64,000 bases of DNA from Mycosarcoma maydis (taxonomy: Eukaryota; Basidiomycota; Ustilaginomycetes; Ustilaginales), in NCBI RefSeq assembly GCF_000328475.2, contig NC_026478.1:806001-870000 (forward strand), in the 5' to 3' direction. Made by a program: the position numbers and the translations under genes. A model generated the notes under the pieces. It saw only the letters and a program-made list of their open reading frames with translations. It made no database searches and was not told the DNA's origin. Shown in pieces: positions 10,421 through 20,370 of the stretch. The number at the start of each line of letters is the position of its first letter. Within the stretch, counting starts at the first letter, position 1.

Positions 10421-13051
10421 TCAATCGTAAGTGGTGCGATCTCGCAAACGCATTTGACGAAGACCGCCGCGCCAGAACCAGCTCGGATCGCCTGCGTCCT
10501 CGTCATCACTGTCATGGTCCCTTGGATTGCGCGAGGTGGAACGCCGAGGATTCTGCGTGGATGCAGCGGTTTCGGCGCGTCCGACTGGAGCCGACGTTTC
10601 GACATCTTCCCAGTCGTCATCTCTGGTGCCTGCAGTGACGCTTGGCGAAGCAAGCTCCGGTCGCGACACACGATTGCGGGCAGTCATGTTGGTGGTCCCC
10701 GCCTCGGTAACTACGGCTCCCTGGGCCAAAGACGACGCAGCGCGGTTTGAAGCGGGCGATCCTGACCTGAGATTGGTCGGACGCCAAGTTTGCCTGACAG
10801 GCGAGCGGTTCTGGGATGTGGCTCGCAGGGTAGGTGACTCTTCCCCTTCTAGCTCGTCGACTTCATCTTCGTTGATGCGTCCTTGGCGAAGAGAGGCTAG
10901 GGCGGCCGAGTTGCGCGTATTTGTAGAGCTACGATGCTGAGGCAGATCCTCAGGGTCAGTGCTCTGACTTCTTGGTTCACGAGTAGCGCCGAGCGAAGAG
11001 GCAGTCGAGACGGTCTCGGTGTCTTGGGTGGGCTTTGTGCCCAGCGAAGCTGAACGGCCGAGCGTTGATGAGAGCTCAGGTGCAGCGTTCATGTCAGTGC
11101 TGCTGTTCATGCCCGTTCGTGTTGAGCTGGGTCGATCAAACATCATGTGACGCAGACCGGGACCGGTTGTCCGCGAAGAATTGAGCACCTGCTCACGCAG
11201 CGCCGTCTGCTGATATGCAGCACGACGCGCAGCTGCCATGTGCGCCAGACGCAAGCGACGGAAGCGAGCCTTGATAAAGTTGGGCTGGTTGTCCACGAAG
11301 CGTTGTGCGGCGGTTGAGATCCAGCCGGGCGCAGATGAGGAGGTGGGATTGGTATCGCTTGAACCGGAGCCTGTTCCAGCGGTGGTTCTGCCATCGTCAA
11401 TGTTGACAGCATCAGCGTCAGCTTCAGCATCTGCATCGCGCTCGTTGGCTGCGTCCGCATCCTGGTCGCCGCCGTCGCGTGGTTTGTGTATGGCAATCTC
11501 GGTGAGAGGTGCACCATGTGGGGAAGCGTCGCGCGTCTGGCCGACTTCGCGTTGATCGTGCGTGGCAACACGGATCTGGTTGAGGTCAGTGGCGTCGATT
11601 GCGGAGCCGCTATTGGTACTTGGTGAGGCGCTGTCATGCTCGATACCGTCAGCGGATGTGGTATGACGACGATGGCGACGCGTGAGGGTACCGGATGCGT
11701 TGGGCTCGCCTACAAGACGATCCTTGATGCGTCGGCGAAAGCCGCTGAAGCCAGGGATGGAGCTGGAATCGTGCTGCGAGCTGTGTGCTTCGACGTTGTT
11801 GAGCTCGGCAGCTTCGAGCATGGAAAGCTTGTGCTTCTGCTTCTCGAGCTTGCGCCGCTTGCGCTCTTCGCGTTTGCGCTTACGTTCGAGGCGTTCCTGA
11901 CGATCCTCGACCTCGCCGATACCCATTCCACTGCTGACCCACCACCAGAAACCGAGCCAACTTTGCCAGATGGTGAGCGTCCAACAGACGTTGGGAAGCC
12001 ACCAGAGACGGTCGTACTTGATTTCGGTGAAGCTAATGGCTGTGTTGATAAGGGCAAGGCCGACCGAGCCACCGCCAAATGCAGCGGTGCCACCGCCAGC
12101 GCGCCAGGCTCGCCGTCGGTTGACAAGAAGACCCCATATGAGCAAGGCGGTTGTGTAGAGAAGGGTCAAAGTGCTGTTGCAGATGTTGCGAATGGCATCG
12201 CCGAGATCGTTGGTTTTTGCATCGCTGTCATCGGCAAGGCCAGTGAATTCCATGCCCGAGTTGATGATGGCTAACGGACCGAGCATCCAAAGGATGAGAC
12301 GAGCTTCGAGCGCCGAGGGGAAGAGGAGGGTGAGGAACTGGATGTGGGTGATGTGGATTAGCGCAGTGGTGATGGCGCGCATGAGGAGGAAGAAGACCTC
12401 CTGCAGTTTGGTCCATGAATCGTCACCTGGTGGTAGCTGAATGCCGATGTAAGGAAACATGAACGGATAACGTTGCGATTCGGATTCAAGTTGTGTGAGG
12501 ACAATGTGCAGAGTGACGCTCAAGCTGATGAGGAGCATGAGTGAGCTCGAGATCTGAAGGTAAAAGTTTTTTCGGCTGAGGGGGAAATGGTACTGGACGG
12601 TGAAGAGAAGGTGGATGAGAAGCACCGAGATGAGCGCAATGTTGATGCCGTCAACGACGATCTGGGCAGGCATGCTAAAGGCAAAGTCGGGCATGAGAGC
12701 GAGCAGAGGGTCGCTGGCGGATGTGAGCGGTGGTTGACCATCGATGGTGATGGCGGCTGTGGGAAGTTCTGAGTAAGTGGTGGTAGCAGGAGAGGGAGTG
12801 CTGGATTCAGCCTGACGACCAAAGACATGGGGTTGAGACGGATGAGGGACATGTTGAGGTAGAGGCTTTGCATCTTGGAATGAGCTTGGCAACGGTGTGA
12901 CGGCAGCAGGACGAGCGATAGGCTGGCGCGGTTGGAGTTGCTGCTGTGGAGAAATGTGGGCGTGTACGAGGGTTGCAATAATGAACAGAACGCAAGCCAG
13001 CAGGGAGACCAGCCAGGGGGTGCTGGCAGTAGCAGCACGCAAACGGTTCAT
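10421..13051 (-). CDS. Orphan seven-helix membrane protein with long cytosolic tail
   Basis: I do not recognise a named family. The 876-residue product starts with a cleavable-looking signal peptide (about residues 12-32, ending near VHAHI). A Pro/Gln/Ser-rich segment to about 120 would be outside the cell. Then come about seven hydrophobic helices between residues 125 and 380, the last very Trp-rich (WLGFWWWVSSG). The tail of about 490 residues begins with a strongly basic helix (ERKRKREERKRRKLEKQKHK, about 390-415) and then becomes Ser/Thr/Arg-rich and disordered. Signal peptide, seven helices and a long charged tail resemble a receptor layout, but no GPCR motif is visible, so a receptor role is only a possibility. 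The start is the ATG at 13051, just upstream of the signal peptide. The gene is divergent from the Zn2Cys6 gene at 14644. Confidence 0.85.
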   Translation of the reverse strand: MNRLRAATASTPWLVSLLACVLFIIATLVHAHISPQQQLQPRQPIARPAAVTPLPSSFQDAKPLPQHVPHPSQPHVFGRQAESSTPSPATTTYSELPTAAITIDGQPPLTSASDPLLALMPDFAFSMPAQIVVDGINIALISVLLIHLLFTVQYHFPLSRKNFYLQISSSLMLLISLSVTLHIVLTQLESESQRYPFMFPYIGIQLPPGDDSWTKLQEVFFLLMRAITTALIHITHIQFLTLLFPSALEARLILWMLGPLAIINSGMEFTGLADDSDAKTNDLGDAIRNICNSTLTLLYTTALLIWGLLVNRRRAWRAGGGTAAFGGGSVGLALINTAISFTEIKYDRLWWLPNVCWTLTIWQSWLGFWWWVSSGMGIGEVEDRQERLERKRKREERKRRKLEKQKHKLSMLEAAELNNVEAHSSQHDSSSIPGFSGFRRRIKDRLVGEPNASGTLTRRHRRHTTSADGIEHDSASPSTNSGSAIDATDLNQIRVATHDQREVGQTRDASPHGAPLTEIAIHKPRDGGDQDADAANERDADAEADADAVNIDDGRTTAGTGSGSSDTNPTSSSAPGWISTAAQRFVDNQPNFIKARFRRLRLAHMAAARRAAYQQTALREQVLNSSRTTGPGLRHMMFDRPSSTRTGMNSSTDMNAAPELSSTLGRSASLGTKPTQDTETVSTASSLGATREPRSQSTDPEDLPQHRSSTNTRNSAALASLRQGRINEDEVDELEGEESPTLRATSQNRSPVRQTWRPTNLRSGSPASNRAASSLAQGAVVTEAGTTNMTARNRVSRPELASPSVTAGTRDDDWEDVETSAPVGRAETAASTQNPRRSTSRNPRDHDSDDEDAGDPSWFWRGGLRQMRLRDRTTYD

Positions 13052-13382
13052 GTTGGTAAACTTCAGAGAGAAGAGAAGCGGTAGTGTTGTGCACCAGGGG
13101 GACAGAAAGTTCTAAACAGAGTCGACGAGCATGGTGGAGGAAACGGCACGCTGCTAGCGGAGATAGGTAAGCCTCGTTGATCGGATCAGAAGGAGGTAGT
13201 ACGGGGCGCACCGAGGTAAGAGAATGGGGGCGTAGATGGCGTCCAAGGCAGTTCGATGGCGTTTAAGGCAGTTTGATAGCGTCAAGCGAGGTCGACGACA
13301 GTAGAGATAGATGAAGGCCAAGAGCGAAGAGAGAGAGTCACGAGTGTGAGATTCTTGCTGTGCTTGACATTCACGATTCGTG

Positions 13383-13452
13383 ATTTACGATTTACGATTT
13401 ACGATTCACGATTCACGATTCACGATTCACGATTCACGATTCACGATTCACG
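13383..13452. repeat. Tandem heptamer array (ATTTACG)3(ATTCACG)7
   Basis: Ten head-to-tail 7-bp units run without a break: three ATTTACG and then seven ATTCACG. The left edge (13369-13382) carries the inverted form CACGATTCGTG. The unit is the same heptamer, on the other strand, as the array at 28446-28508. Confidence 0.95.
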
Positions 13453-13700
13453 GTTGGTTTTTGGCTCCGCACTCCGGCCTTGTCTGCGCCTGGTTCGCTT
13501 GTTTGTGGTTGTGTAAGGCGGCGTCTGAACTAGTCACGAGTTAGACTTGAAATCGAGCGGAAAGAGAAACGCAGCTCAGCAGCGCTCTGCATTTCCGCGT
13601 GGCGGCTGCTGCAACTCGTGACTATGACTCTTGACTGGAGCCACAGAGACAGACCTGTCGGAGCCTGGACAATTCAAGATTCGTGATTCACCATTGACTC

Positions 13701-13749
13701 ACACACACAGACACACACAGACACACACAGACACACACAGACACACACC
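13701..13749. repeat. Tandem decamer array (ACACACACAG)n
   Basis: Four perfect ACACACACAG units and one ending in C follow each other; a further CA run leads in from the left. It is followed directly by inverted heptamer motifs. Confidence 0.93.
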
Positions 13750-14454
13750 TCACGATTCGTGATTCGTGATTGCACGAATTTCTACCAACTGATTGTTACC
13801 TGTTGAGTCTAACACTGAACATCATTTTCCCTGTCCCGTGTCGTGCTCAACAGACTAAAAAAGGGCATAACCACGATTTATTATTCGTGAATCGTGAATC
13901 ATGTCCGAGCGTCGACATTTCAGGATTCGTATATATATATATTAAAATGAACGCGTGAAATCGCGAATGACTAGTTAACTTAACCAAGTTTATGTGAATT
14001 AAGAATGGTCTGGCGGGTCGGTCGCTTCTCAATCACGAATCGCAAATCGTAAATCGTGAAAAATCATCCAACAACGTGCACAAACTGTGAACCGTAAACT
14101 GCATTCATTCGCGATTCATCCACTCGCGACTCGCTATCGTGACTTGTGAGTCTGACTTATGATTGTAGTTAAAAAAAAAAATCCATCCACTCCGAGCCAA
14201 ATTCGAATTGACTGGTGTGCTGAGGCGAATTGTCTCGTGTTTTCCTCTCGTCCTCTCGTCGTCCTCTCGCCTCGCTCTCACGTCGGAGACTGTTACAAAG
14301 CCTTTAAAGCGAGCGTTTGTCCGATTCCCGTGTGCCCGAATCCGATGTGCTCGCTACCTTGCACCCTTGCTTCTTTCTTTCCCAGCATCCACCCCTCTCT
14401 CAAGCCTATTCTATCCATTCACTCGTTTCGGTGGCCATTCAGAGGTTGCCATCT

Positions 14455-14457
<3 letters not shown>

Positions 14458-14490
<33 letters not shown>
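14458..14490. repeat. CA dinucleotide microsatellite
   Basis: About 16 CA units lie roughly 155 bp upstream of the start codon of the Zn2Cys6 gene at 14644, probably inside its 5' leader. Confidence 0.95.
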
Positions 14491-14491
<1 letters not shown>

Positions 14492-14643
14492 GTCCAAGCT
14501 CACTCCTACCTCGCCCTCTCTTTCCTCCGCTCTCTCTGCCACCTTGCCGTTGCTCGCATCTGGCATCACGTCGACACTGACGCGCGCTTCCTGCAACACC
14601 CTGTCATTGGCGCTGTCGAGAGTTGCCGCCCTCTTTGTGAACC

Positions 14644-17600
14644 ATGGATGACGCATACAACCGCCATGACGCTCCACCTACTGCCTACGACCATGGCTCC
14701 CCTCCGAATCACGACCACACCCCCTTGAAGCGAGATCCGGACGAGCTCGACCCACACAACGCTTCCTATCAACCTCCTCACTCCTACGCGTCCTCCTCCA
14801 TCAATTTTGCCACTCCTGTGCGCGACTCTCATGCCGAGGCTAGAGCTGCCCTTGAAGCCGTTGCCGCAGCCGCCAGTGCAGGCAAGATTCAGATGGCTGA
14901 TCCTCACACGTCTTCCTCCTCCAGCTCTGCAGGCTTCATGACTACGCCAGCCAGTGCCGCCGCCGCTGCTGCTGCTGCTGCTGCCGCCGCCGCCGCTGCT
15001 TCCGCTTCTGCTTCCGAGTCCGCCTCCCCCGGCACGGCCGCTTCTCCCTTTGGCACGCACCTTGGCAGAAACAAGGCGTGCCAAAGCTGTCGAGCTCGCA
15101 AGCTCAAGTGCGATGGCCAGAAGCCCGTATGTGGTCAGTGTGCAAAGGGTTGGCAAATCAAGTTCCGCATGGCCCAGAACAAGGCCAAGAACAAGAAAAA
15201 AGCTCAGGATCCCGCCGTCCGCGCCGAGCTCGAAAACCTACCCGAGTCCATGCCGCCTTGTGTCTACCTGCCTATCTCCCAGCGAAACTCAGGCCGTTCG
15301 GCCCGTGTCTCCACCTCTGCACATGATCCCGACGGCTCCATCGCTCTCAACTCTCCCTCTGCCTCGGCACTCCCTCCCATCGACGGCTCACCTATGCCTG
15401 CTGCATTCCGAAAGCGCAAGCGCGCCGACGACGCTGCTGATGAACAATTCATCCAGATGCAGCAAGAGATTCAGCAGCTCAAGCAGCGTCTCGCTCAGGT
15501 CACTGGCGTCTTCAATGGCGCTCATCAGCCTTTGGATCAGCAGCAGGGCGGCGTCGACGCTTCCGGCCGCCATCCATCCAAGGACGAGCTTGCCATCGCT
15601 CACATGCTTGCCACAAGCATGCCATCCGGAGAGGGGCCCTCTAACGGCTCACCGCTTCCTCTCTCGGCCTCGTTCGACTATCAACAGGCCGTCGCTGCCG
15701 TTGCTGCCAATGGCCTTACCGGTGCGGACGCTGCCAACTTTGACGTTCTCGATCCTGCGCTCGGCGGCGCTGCTTATTCTTCTCCACACGCCGCTGACCT
15801 TCGTACAGACCCGCGCAACACGGCTCACAAACAGGCCAAGGTCACTTCGATCCAGGAACAGATGGACCTCGACAATGTCGGAAATCCCTTGTTCGAGCTT
15901 ATGGTCACCAGTTGGCCTGCTGACTTTCCTCCTCCCAACCTCGTCAACCAGTTGGTTTGTACCTACTTTGAAAAGGCCACTGCGCAATCGCTCTTTCTTC
16001 ATCCTACCCGCTTTATGGAGAGGCTCTCGCTGGGCCCGCAACACCCTCGATACCCTAGTCTCGGTCTGCTGCACGGCATCTTTGCCTTGGCCTATCCTCG
16101 CCTTCGCGGCGTCGACATGCCTCCCGATGCTGCTGGTCAAAACATCTTCCAAGGTGCGGCTACCGGCGAAAGGCTCGCCAGTCTCAAGGCCGCTGCTGCC
16201 TTCCACGCCAAAAGGGCCAAGGCGCTCGGTGAACAGGCATGCCAGCAGGCTCGTTTCGAGGAGGCAGCTCAGATCGAGGCGCTGCTCTGCGCCTACTACT
16301 ACATCAACGACCGATCCATCGAGGCTTGGTTCTCTTCTGGATACGTAAGCTCGCTCCTCAAGGGCATGGAGCTCAACCGCCTGCCTTCCATCAAGACGTT
16401 TGCCTCTGAAAATCGTGGGCGCCAGTCTGCACCGGGCAGAACGCAGCCCAAGCCAGCCGTTTATCGTGCCGTTCTCAAGCAGCCAGCTGCCACGCCTCTC
16501 GAGCATGAAGAACGTCTGCGCCTCTTTTGGAACTGTCTCTACAGCGACCGCGCCGCTTGTTCATCGACGCATTGGGCGCAGAGCATCGATGATCTCGACA
16601 TCAAGACTGAACTTCCGGGCGCGTTTGATGACTTTATCAACGGCACCGACGACCTCGTCTATCGGCGCAGGCAAACGCTCGAGTCGCCCGACCTTTTCCA
16701 CGATGGTCACCACGATCCTGCCATCCTCCACCTCAAGGCGGTCATCCTGCACTCCAAGTGTGTCAGCCACATGTCGAGGCTGCCCATCGACGCTTCGGTT
16801 CAGGATGTGCTCACGCCCAACTTTTACAAGCTTGACGGCTGGGTGACGGCGCTAATCCAAAGCTTTCCTGCGAAATGGCGCGATCTAGCGTCGTTTGACC
16901 ATACGCTTCGTCCTTGTTCGGGTTCAGAGGAGCCGCCGTTTTTGAACGATGGTGTCAACTATCGACCACAGAAGCAGATCAGTTTGATGACGAACCAGCT
17001 GGTGCTGGCGCATTCACTCATGCACGGCAGCTGCATCTCGCTTCACGAGCCTGTAGCGCATCGGGTCGCGGATTCGGCAAGAAAATCGGCTCAGGCAGCA
17101 CAGAGCATCATCAAGATCCTCAAGGTGTTTATCGCAGCTCGTGTCGATCTGCTTCAAGTGGGGTCGCTGATGACGCTAATGATTGTGCTTGCGGCTCGAT
17201 CGGTGACGCGACAGTACAAAAAGACGCGCAGAGAGGCGGCACAGGCATATCTGCAGGTGCGACGCGCTCATCCCGAGCTGGCGGCACGTGCGGCTGAGGC
17301 GGGCTTTGCCGTTTCATCAAGCAGTATGAGTGCAGCTTCGCCGTCGTCGTCGAGCACCAAGGGTCTTGGTGCTACGTACAACGCTATGGGAGTGGGTTTG
17401 GACACTTCGGCTTCCGATGCGATCGATGACGAGGCAGCGGCGGTGGCGGCTGCTGAGGTTGCAACGCACGCATTCAGCGATAGCTTGGAGGACGAGCTGG
17501 AATTCGCACTGGATACTGATGTAGCTCTGCGTGCACAGATCGATCCAGATGGCCAATTGGCTGGGTTGAGGGACGATCTAGAGCTCATCTTTTGGAGTCT

Positions 17601-18003
17601 TATCAAGTATGGAGAGACTTACCCGCTCGGCGTAGGTCAGGCTAAGATCGTAGCGCAGTTGTTGGGTAAGGATTACTCGAGCGAGTTGGAGCAGGCCGGG
17701 TTGTTTAAGCGGTCTGCTGAGCCGAGTGTGGTGGGAAGTGCCAGTGATGTTGGTAGCCGCAACGATACGCAGAGTCCGGCCAGTCTTGGTGCCGGGCTGG
17801 CTGGCGCTAATCAGCATGCGGAGCTGACGCACTCGACGTTGCCTCCGTGCGCGTACGCTGGAGTCGGTACAGCCGGTCGCGCCGGCCGCGGCGATCCGCG
17901 TGTCGCACCATCCGCACCGGGTTTCCACACCAGCTCCAACGCCAGTGCACTGCCTACGTCGTTCCATCCCACACTGGGCGGGTACAGGTTGGGCAACTTT
18001 TAA
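14644..18003 (+). CDS. Zn2Cys6 fungal transcription factor
   Basis: The 1,119-residue product is a fungal zinc-cluster regulator. Five cysteines have the usual spacing (Cys146, 149, 156, 163, 166; segment CQSCRARKLKC). The likely sixth ligand, Cys206, is 39 residues further on, behind a Lys/Ala-rich stretch, instead of the usual six to nine. A Gln-rich helix (IQMQQEIQQLKQRLAQV, about 275-291) fits a dimerisation coiled coil. The fungal transcription factor (middle homology) domain runs from about 415 to 720. Ahead of the cluster is a long poly-Ala run (about 102-120) and many Ser residues; the C-terminal 300 residues are also low-complexity. The start at 14644 has a good context (ACCATGG). 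Target genes cannot be read from the sequence. The 3' end is only 116 bp from the convergent TRM5 gene. Confidence 0.9.
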   Translation: MDDAYNRHDAPPTAYDHGSPPNHDHTPLKRDPDELDPHNASYQPPHSYASSSINFATPVRDSHAEARAALEAVAAAASAGKIQMADPHTSSSSSSAGFMTTPASAAAAAAAAAAAAAAASASASESASPGTAASPFGTHLGRNKACQSCRARKLKCDGQKPVCGQCAKGWQIKFRMAQNKAKNKKKAQDPAVRAELENLPESMPPCVYLPISQRNSGRSARVSTSAHDPDGSIALNSPSASALPPIDGSPMPAAFRKRKRADDAADEQFIQMQQEIQQLKQRLAQVTGVFNGAHQPLDQQQGGVDASGRHPSKDELAIAHMLATSMPSGEGPSNGSPLPLSASFDYQQAVAAVAANGLTGADAANFDVLDPALGGAAYSSPHAADLRTDPRNTAHKQAKVTSIQEQMDLDNVGNPLFELMVTSWPADFPPPNLVNQLVCTYFEKATAQSLFLHPTRFMERLSLGPQHPRYPSLGLLHGIFALAYPRLRGVDMPPDAAGQNIFQGAATGERLASLKAAAAFHAKRAKALGEQACQQARFEEAAQIEALLCAYYYINDRSIEAWFSSGYVSSLLKGMELNRLPSIKTFASENRGRQSAPGRTQPKPAVYRAVLKQPAATPLEHEERLRLFWNCLYSDRAACSSTHWAQSIDDLDIKTELPGAFDDFINGTDDLVYRRRQTLESPDLFHDGHHDPAILHLKAVILHSKCVSHMSRLPIDASVQDVLTPNFYKLDGWVTALIQSFPAKWRDLASFDHTLRPCSGSEEPPFLNDGVNYRPQKQISLMTNQLVLAHSLMHGSCISLHEPVAHRVADSARKSAQAAQSIIKILKVFIAARVDLLQVGSLMTLMIVLAARSVTRQYKKTRREAAQAYLQVRRAHPELAARAAEAGFAVSSSSMSAASPSSSSTKGLGATYNAMGVGLDTSASDAIDDEAAAVAAAEVATHAFSDSLEDELEFALDTDVALRAQIDPDGQLAGLRDDLELIFWSLIKYGETYPLGVGQAKIVAQLLGKDYSSELEQAGLFKRSAEPSVVGSASDVGSRNDTQSPASLGAGLAGANQHAELTHSTLPPCAYAGVGTAGRAGRGDPRVAPSAPGFHTSSNASALPTSFHPTLGGYRLGNF

Positions 18004-18119
18004 TCGTCATCACCAAGCCGTGCACATCACACGCTTCGGTCTCACACCTCGATGTACACGTTGGTATGTATAATCTCATTGGTATTTTCATGTGCTGGAC
18101 AGTTATCAGTGTGGATCGA

Positions 18120-20162
18120 TCACGTGTGCTGCGAGGTGGATGTGTTTGCCCACAGCACTTGGCTAGGGCACTGGAAGCTGAGGCAGTACATCTGCTTGTT
18201 TGGTGCGACATCGCGGACGTAATGGATGCTAAGGTTGGGTGTGTGTTGAGCGGCGTCTCTTTCGAGCCATTCTTGATGTACGTACTGCATGAAATCGTGC
18301 TGCGATTCGAGGTGTTTGTACTTGGAGTAGTTGGGATGCGACGAGAGGTACGACGCGGATTGCGAGGCGTCGCAGAGTTTGCGGAGGCCCGCGAACGTCT
18401 GTGCGGGTGGAAGGATCGGTTTGGCCATGAGTCTGTAGGGGGCATCGCGGGGGATATTGAGCGCCTCGTTGGCGCGAGTGAGGATGTCGAGTGCAGGCGT
18501 AAAGGGGTCTTTGCTGAAACAGTGAACGTGGATCATGGGCAGCCGATGGATTGAGGCATCGAGCTTGTGAAGCTCCAGTTGGCAAAGGAGTCGCTGTTTG
18601 CCGACGATTGTGGCGAGATGCGTGTAAGCACCCCGGAATGCGTCCAGGAACTCAAGCGCTATAGCTGGCAGGTTCATGACAAAGTGATCGACTAGTTTTC
18701 GCTCAGGATGCCGCTCAACCTGTCCCATCGTAGCAGCAACATCTGGCTCGTCGACCGAGAGGTTCGCTAGACTTTCTGCAGCACCCTCCAACGTGTTCTC
18801 GGCTTGTCGCACCGCGTAAAGTGCGCGATTCTTTTTAGCCTGCTCCTTGCGCATCTTCCTAGCACTTTGGCGCAACTTGTCATCCTGAACGTCGAATTGT
18901 TCGCCATCAAATCCCATAGGTCGACCCGCAAATCCTCGCTTCCACACCTCGAGCATGCTCCACCTTACAAACTCCCTGCCGTCCATACACGTAGCCACCA
19001 AGCCGCCGTCTTTGTCTGGCTTGGCCTCGCCTTCTCGCAACAAGACCTTGTTGATCTCGGCGTTCTTTGTGAGACTCTCGTAGCTGCTCGGGTTCAGATC
19101 GTTGGCTAGGACCCAGGTGCCCCGTTTGGCCGCAGGCACAGCAAACGGCCCCACGCCTGCCATCACATCGGCGAGCACCTGGTTGGGCCTACACTTTTTG
19201 ATCAAGCGCATATGCTCAGCGTGCAGCCTCGAGTTCCAGTATACACTGCGAAAGTCAAACTGGAACGAGCAATCCGACTCGCTCACTTGAGCCACAAAGT
19301 CGGCTTCCCCAGCGAGTAGTTCCATCTCGAAGAATCGGAACTGCGTGTCGATGGAATCGAGTTTGTTGACGACGGTGCGAAGTGTACCTATGTGCTTGGA
19401 AAGGATGATGTGGCCCACGAGGAAGCGGAAGGGTTTGTAGACGGAGAGCAGGTTGAGGTGTGCGATGTGGCCGACAATCGTAAAGCCGGTCGGTACGCCG
19501 TCTGTATCAACGATCGAGGTGGGGAGAAGCGCTTCGAGGATTTGATCGGAAGAGAGGTGCTCGTAGCCCAGCGAGAGCTCAAACTCATGGATCAGCTCCA
19601 GTCTGTGCTTCAAGATGGCCGAGAGGACGACATCGGGCGTGGGTGAAGATGCGGGGACGTTGAGAAGGAGGATTCGTTGCGACGCGTCCCCGTTCGGGTG
19701 AGGCTGAACATATCGTACCCCAGCAGCGTTAAAGAGGTACGGCAAGATCTCTTGATCCTTGGTCAGCAGCGGTAGCTGTCGACCCGAGAGGCCGATGGCT
19801 TGGATAAGGTGCGAAGAGGTGAAGGACGCTTTCAGCTGTTCTAGAAGCTCTTGAGCTCCTTGCATGGATCCCAGCTGCGGCTCGGTGCCTGTCAGGCGGG
19901 GGACAGAAGCAGGAGCCGAGGTGGCGAACTTGTTCTGACGCATGGCAGTACGCGTCATCGCCGTGCTCGCGCAACCATCTTGGGCTGAGCAAGATGATAT
20001 TGACATGGCCGGCGATCGAAATCGTGGCGATCCGCGGATGTTGGCGGTGTAGGGTCGATGAAAAGCGCTACGAACTACCTGAGCCGGACCGCAAACAAAG
20101 CTGTTTCGAATGACAGAGGGAGTACGACAGAGAAGCTGAGATGGCAGGCGCCTTGCGAGCAT
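18120..20162 (-). CDS. TRM5: tRNA (guanine-37-N1)-methyltransferase
   Basis: The 680-residue product is Trm5, which methylates G37 next to the anticodon using S-adenosylmethionine and so prevents frameshifting. The family block VGHIAHLNLL is present. Motif I, DVMAGVGPFAVPAAKRG (about 330-345), and ANDLNPSSYESL form the cofactor pocket. The catalytic NLPA segment (FVMNLPAIALEFLDAF) is at about 490-500. The protein is longer than yeast Trm5 (about 500) because of a Lys/Gln-rich insert before NLPA and an N-terminal extension. The ATG at 20162 gives an Arg/Ser-rich, acid-free leader (MLARRLPSQLLC) that looks like a mitochondrial presequence. The in-frame ATG at 20006 would give a protein without it. 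The frame is open further up only to a TTG. It is followed on the same strand by nothing closer than the convergent regulator gene. Confidence 0.94.
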   Translation of the reverse strand: MLARRLPSQLLCRTPSVIRNSFVCGPAQVVRSAFHRPYTANIRGSPRFRSPAMSISSCSAQDGCASTAMTRTAMRQNKFATSAPASVPRLTGTEPQLGSMQGAQELLEQLKASFTSSHLIQAIGLSGRQLPLLTKDQEILPYLFNAAGVRYVQPHPNGDASQRILLLNVPASSPTPDVVLSAILKHRLELIHEFELSLGYEHLSSDQILEALLPTSIVDTDGVPTGFTIVGHIAHLNLLSVYKPFRFLVGHIILSKHIGTLRTVVNKLDSIDTQFRFFEMELLAGEADFVAQVSESDCSFQFDFRSVYWNSRLHAEHMRLIKKCRPNQVLADVMAGVGPFAVPAAKRGTWVLANDLNPSSYESLTKNAEINKVLLREGEAKPDKDGGLVATCMDGREFVRWSMLEVWKRGFAGRPMGFDGEQFDVQDDKLRQSARKMRKEQAKKNRALYAVRQAENTLEGAAESLANLSVDEPDVAATMGQVERHPERKLVDHFVMNLPAIALEFLDAFRGAYTHLATIVGKQRLLCQLELHKLDASIHRLPMIHVHCFSKDPFTPALDILTRANEALNIPRDAPYRLMAKPILPPAQTFAGLRKLCDASQSASYLSSHPNYSKYKHLESQHDFMQYVHQEWLERDAAQHTPNLSIHYVRDVAPNKQMYCLSFQCPSQVLWANTSTSQHT

Positions 20163-20370
20163 GTATGGAACCACTCCTGCGTCGAAAGGTCTTGAAAGTC
20201 CCAAGTAGCGTCAGCGTCGGGGTGAGAAGGTGAAGGGGTTCATTCACGATGGCGCTACGCTTGGCTTCTTGGCTGCCGGCAAATTAATATTCGCGTGTCC
20301 CAACAAGGAGAAAATTTAAACGTGAAATAACAAGATACGTTACGTTAAACACACATTTCGCATTTGACAT

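Larger units (their letters stand above)
13052..14643. other. Repeat-rich divergent promoter region
   Basis: This 1.6 kb gap between two divergent genes contains no convincing gene. It is the most repeat-dense intergenic region in the window. It holds a heptamer array at 13383-13452, a decamer array at 13701-13749, inverted heptamer copies at 13750-13775, 13870-13905 and 14030-14060, an A run at 14170-14180, and a CA microsatellite at 14458-14490. From about 14220 the plus strand is pyrimidine-rich up to the ATG at 14644, as expected for a 5' leader. Confidence 0.65.

Noticed and set aside
11636..12274. 212-codon frame antisense to the seven-helix gene
   Set aside because: Hydrophobic and Leu-rich only because it mirrors membrane helices and a Lys/Arg helix on the other strand.
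13383..13452. CRISPR-like array
   Set aside because: The units are 7 bp with no spacers and the genome is eukaryotic; it is a simple tandem repeat.
14954..16348. 464-codon frame on the plus strand overlapping the Zn2Cys6 gene
   Set aside because: It is a shifted frame of the GC-rich, codon-biased gene at 14644; it is Leu/Pro/Ser/Arg-rich without motifs, while the other frame has the zinc cluster and regulator domain.
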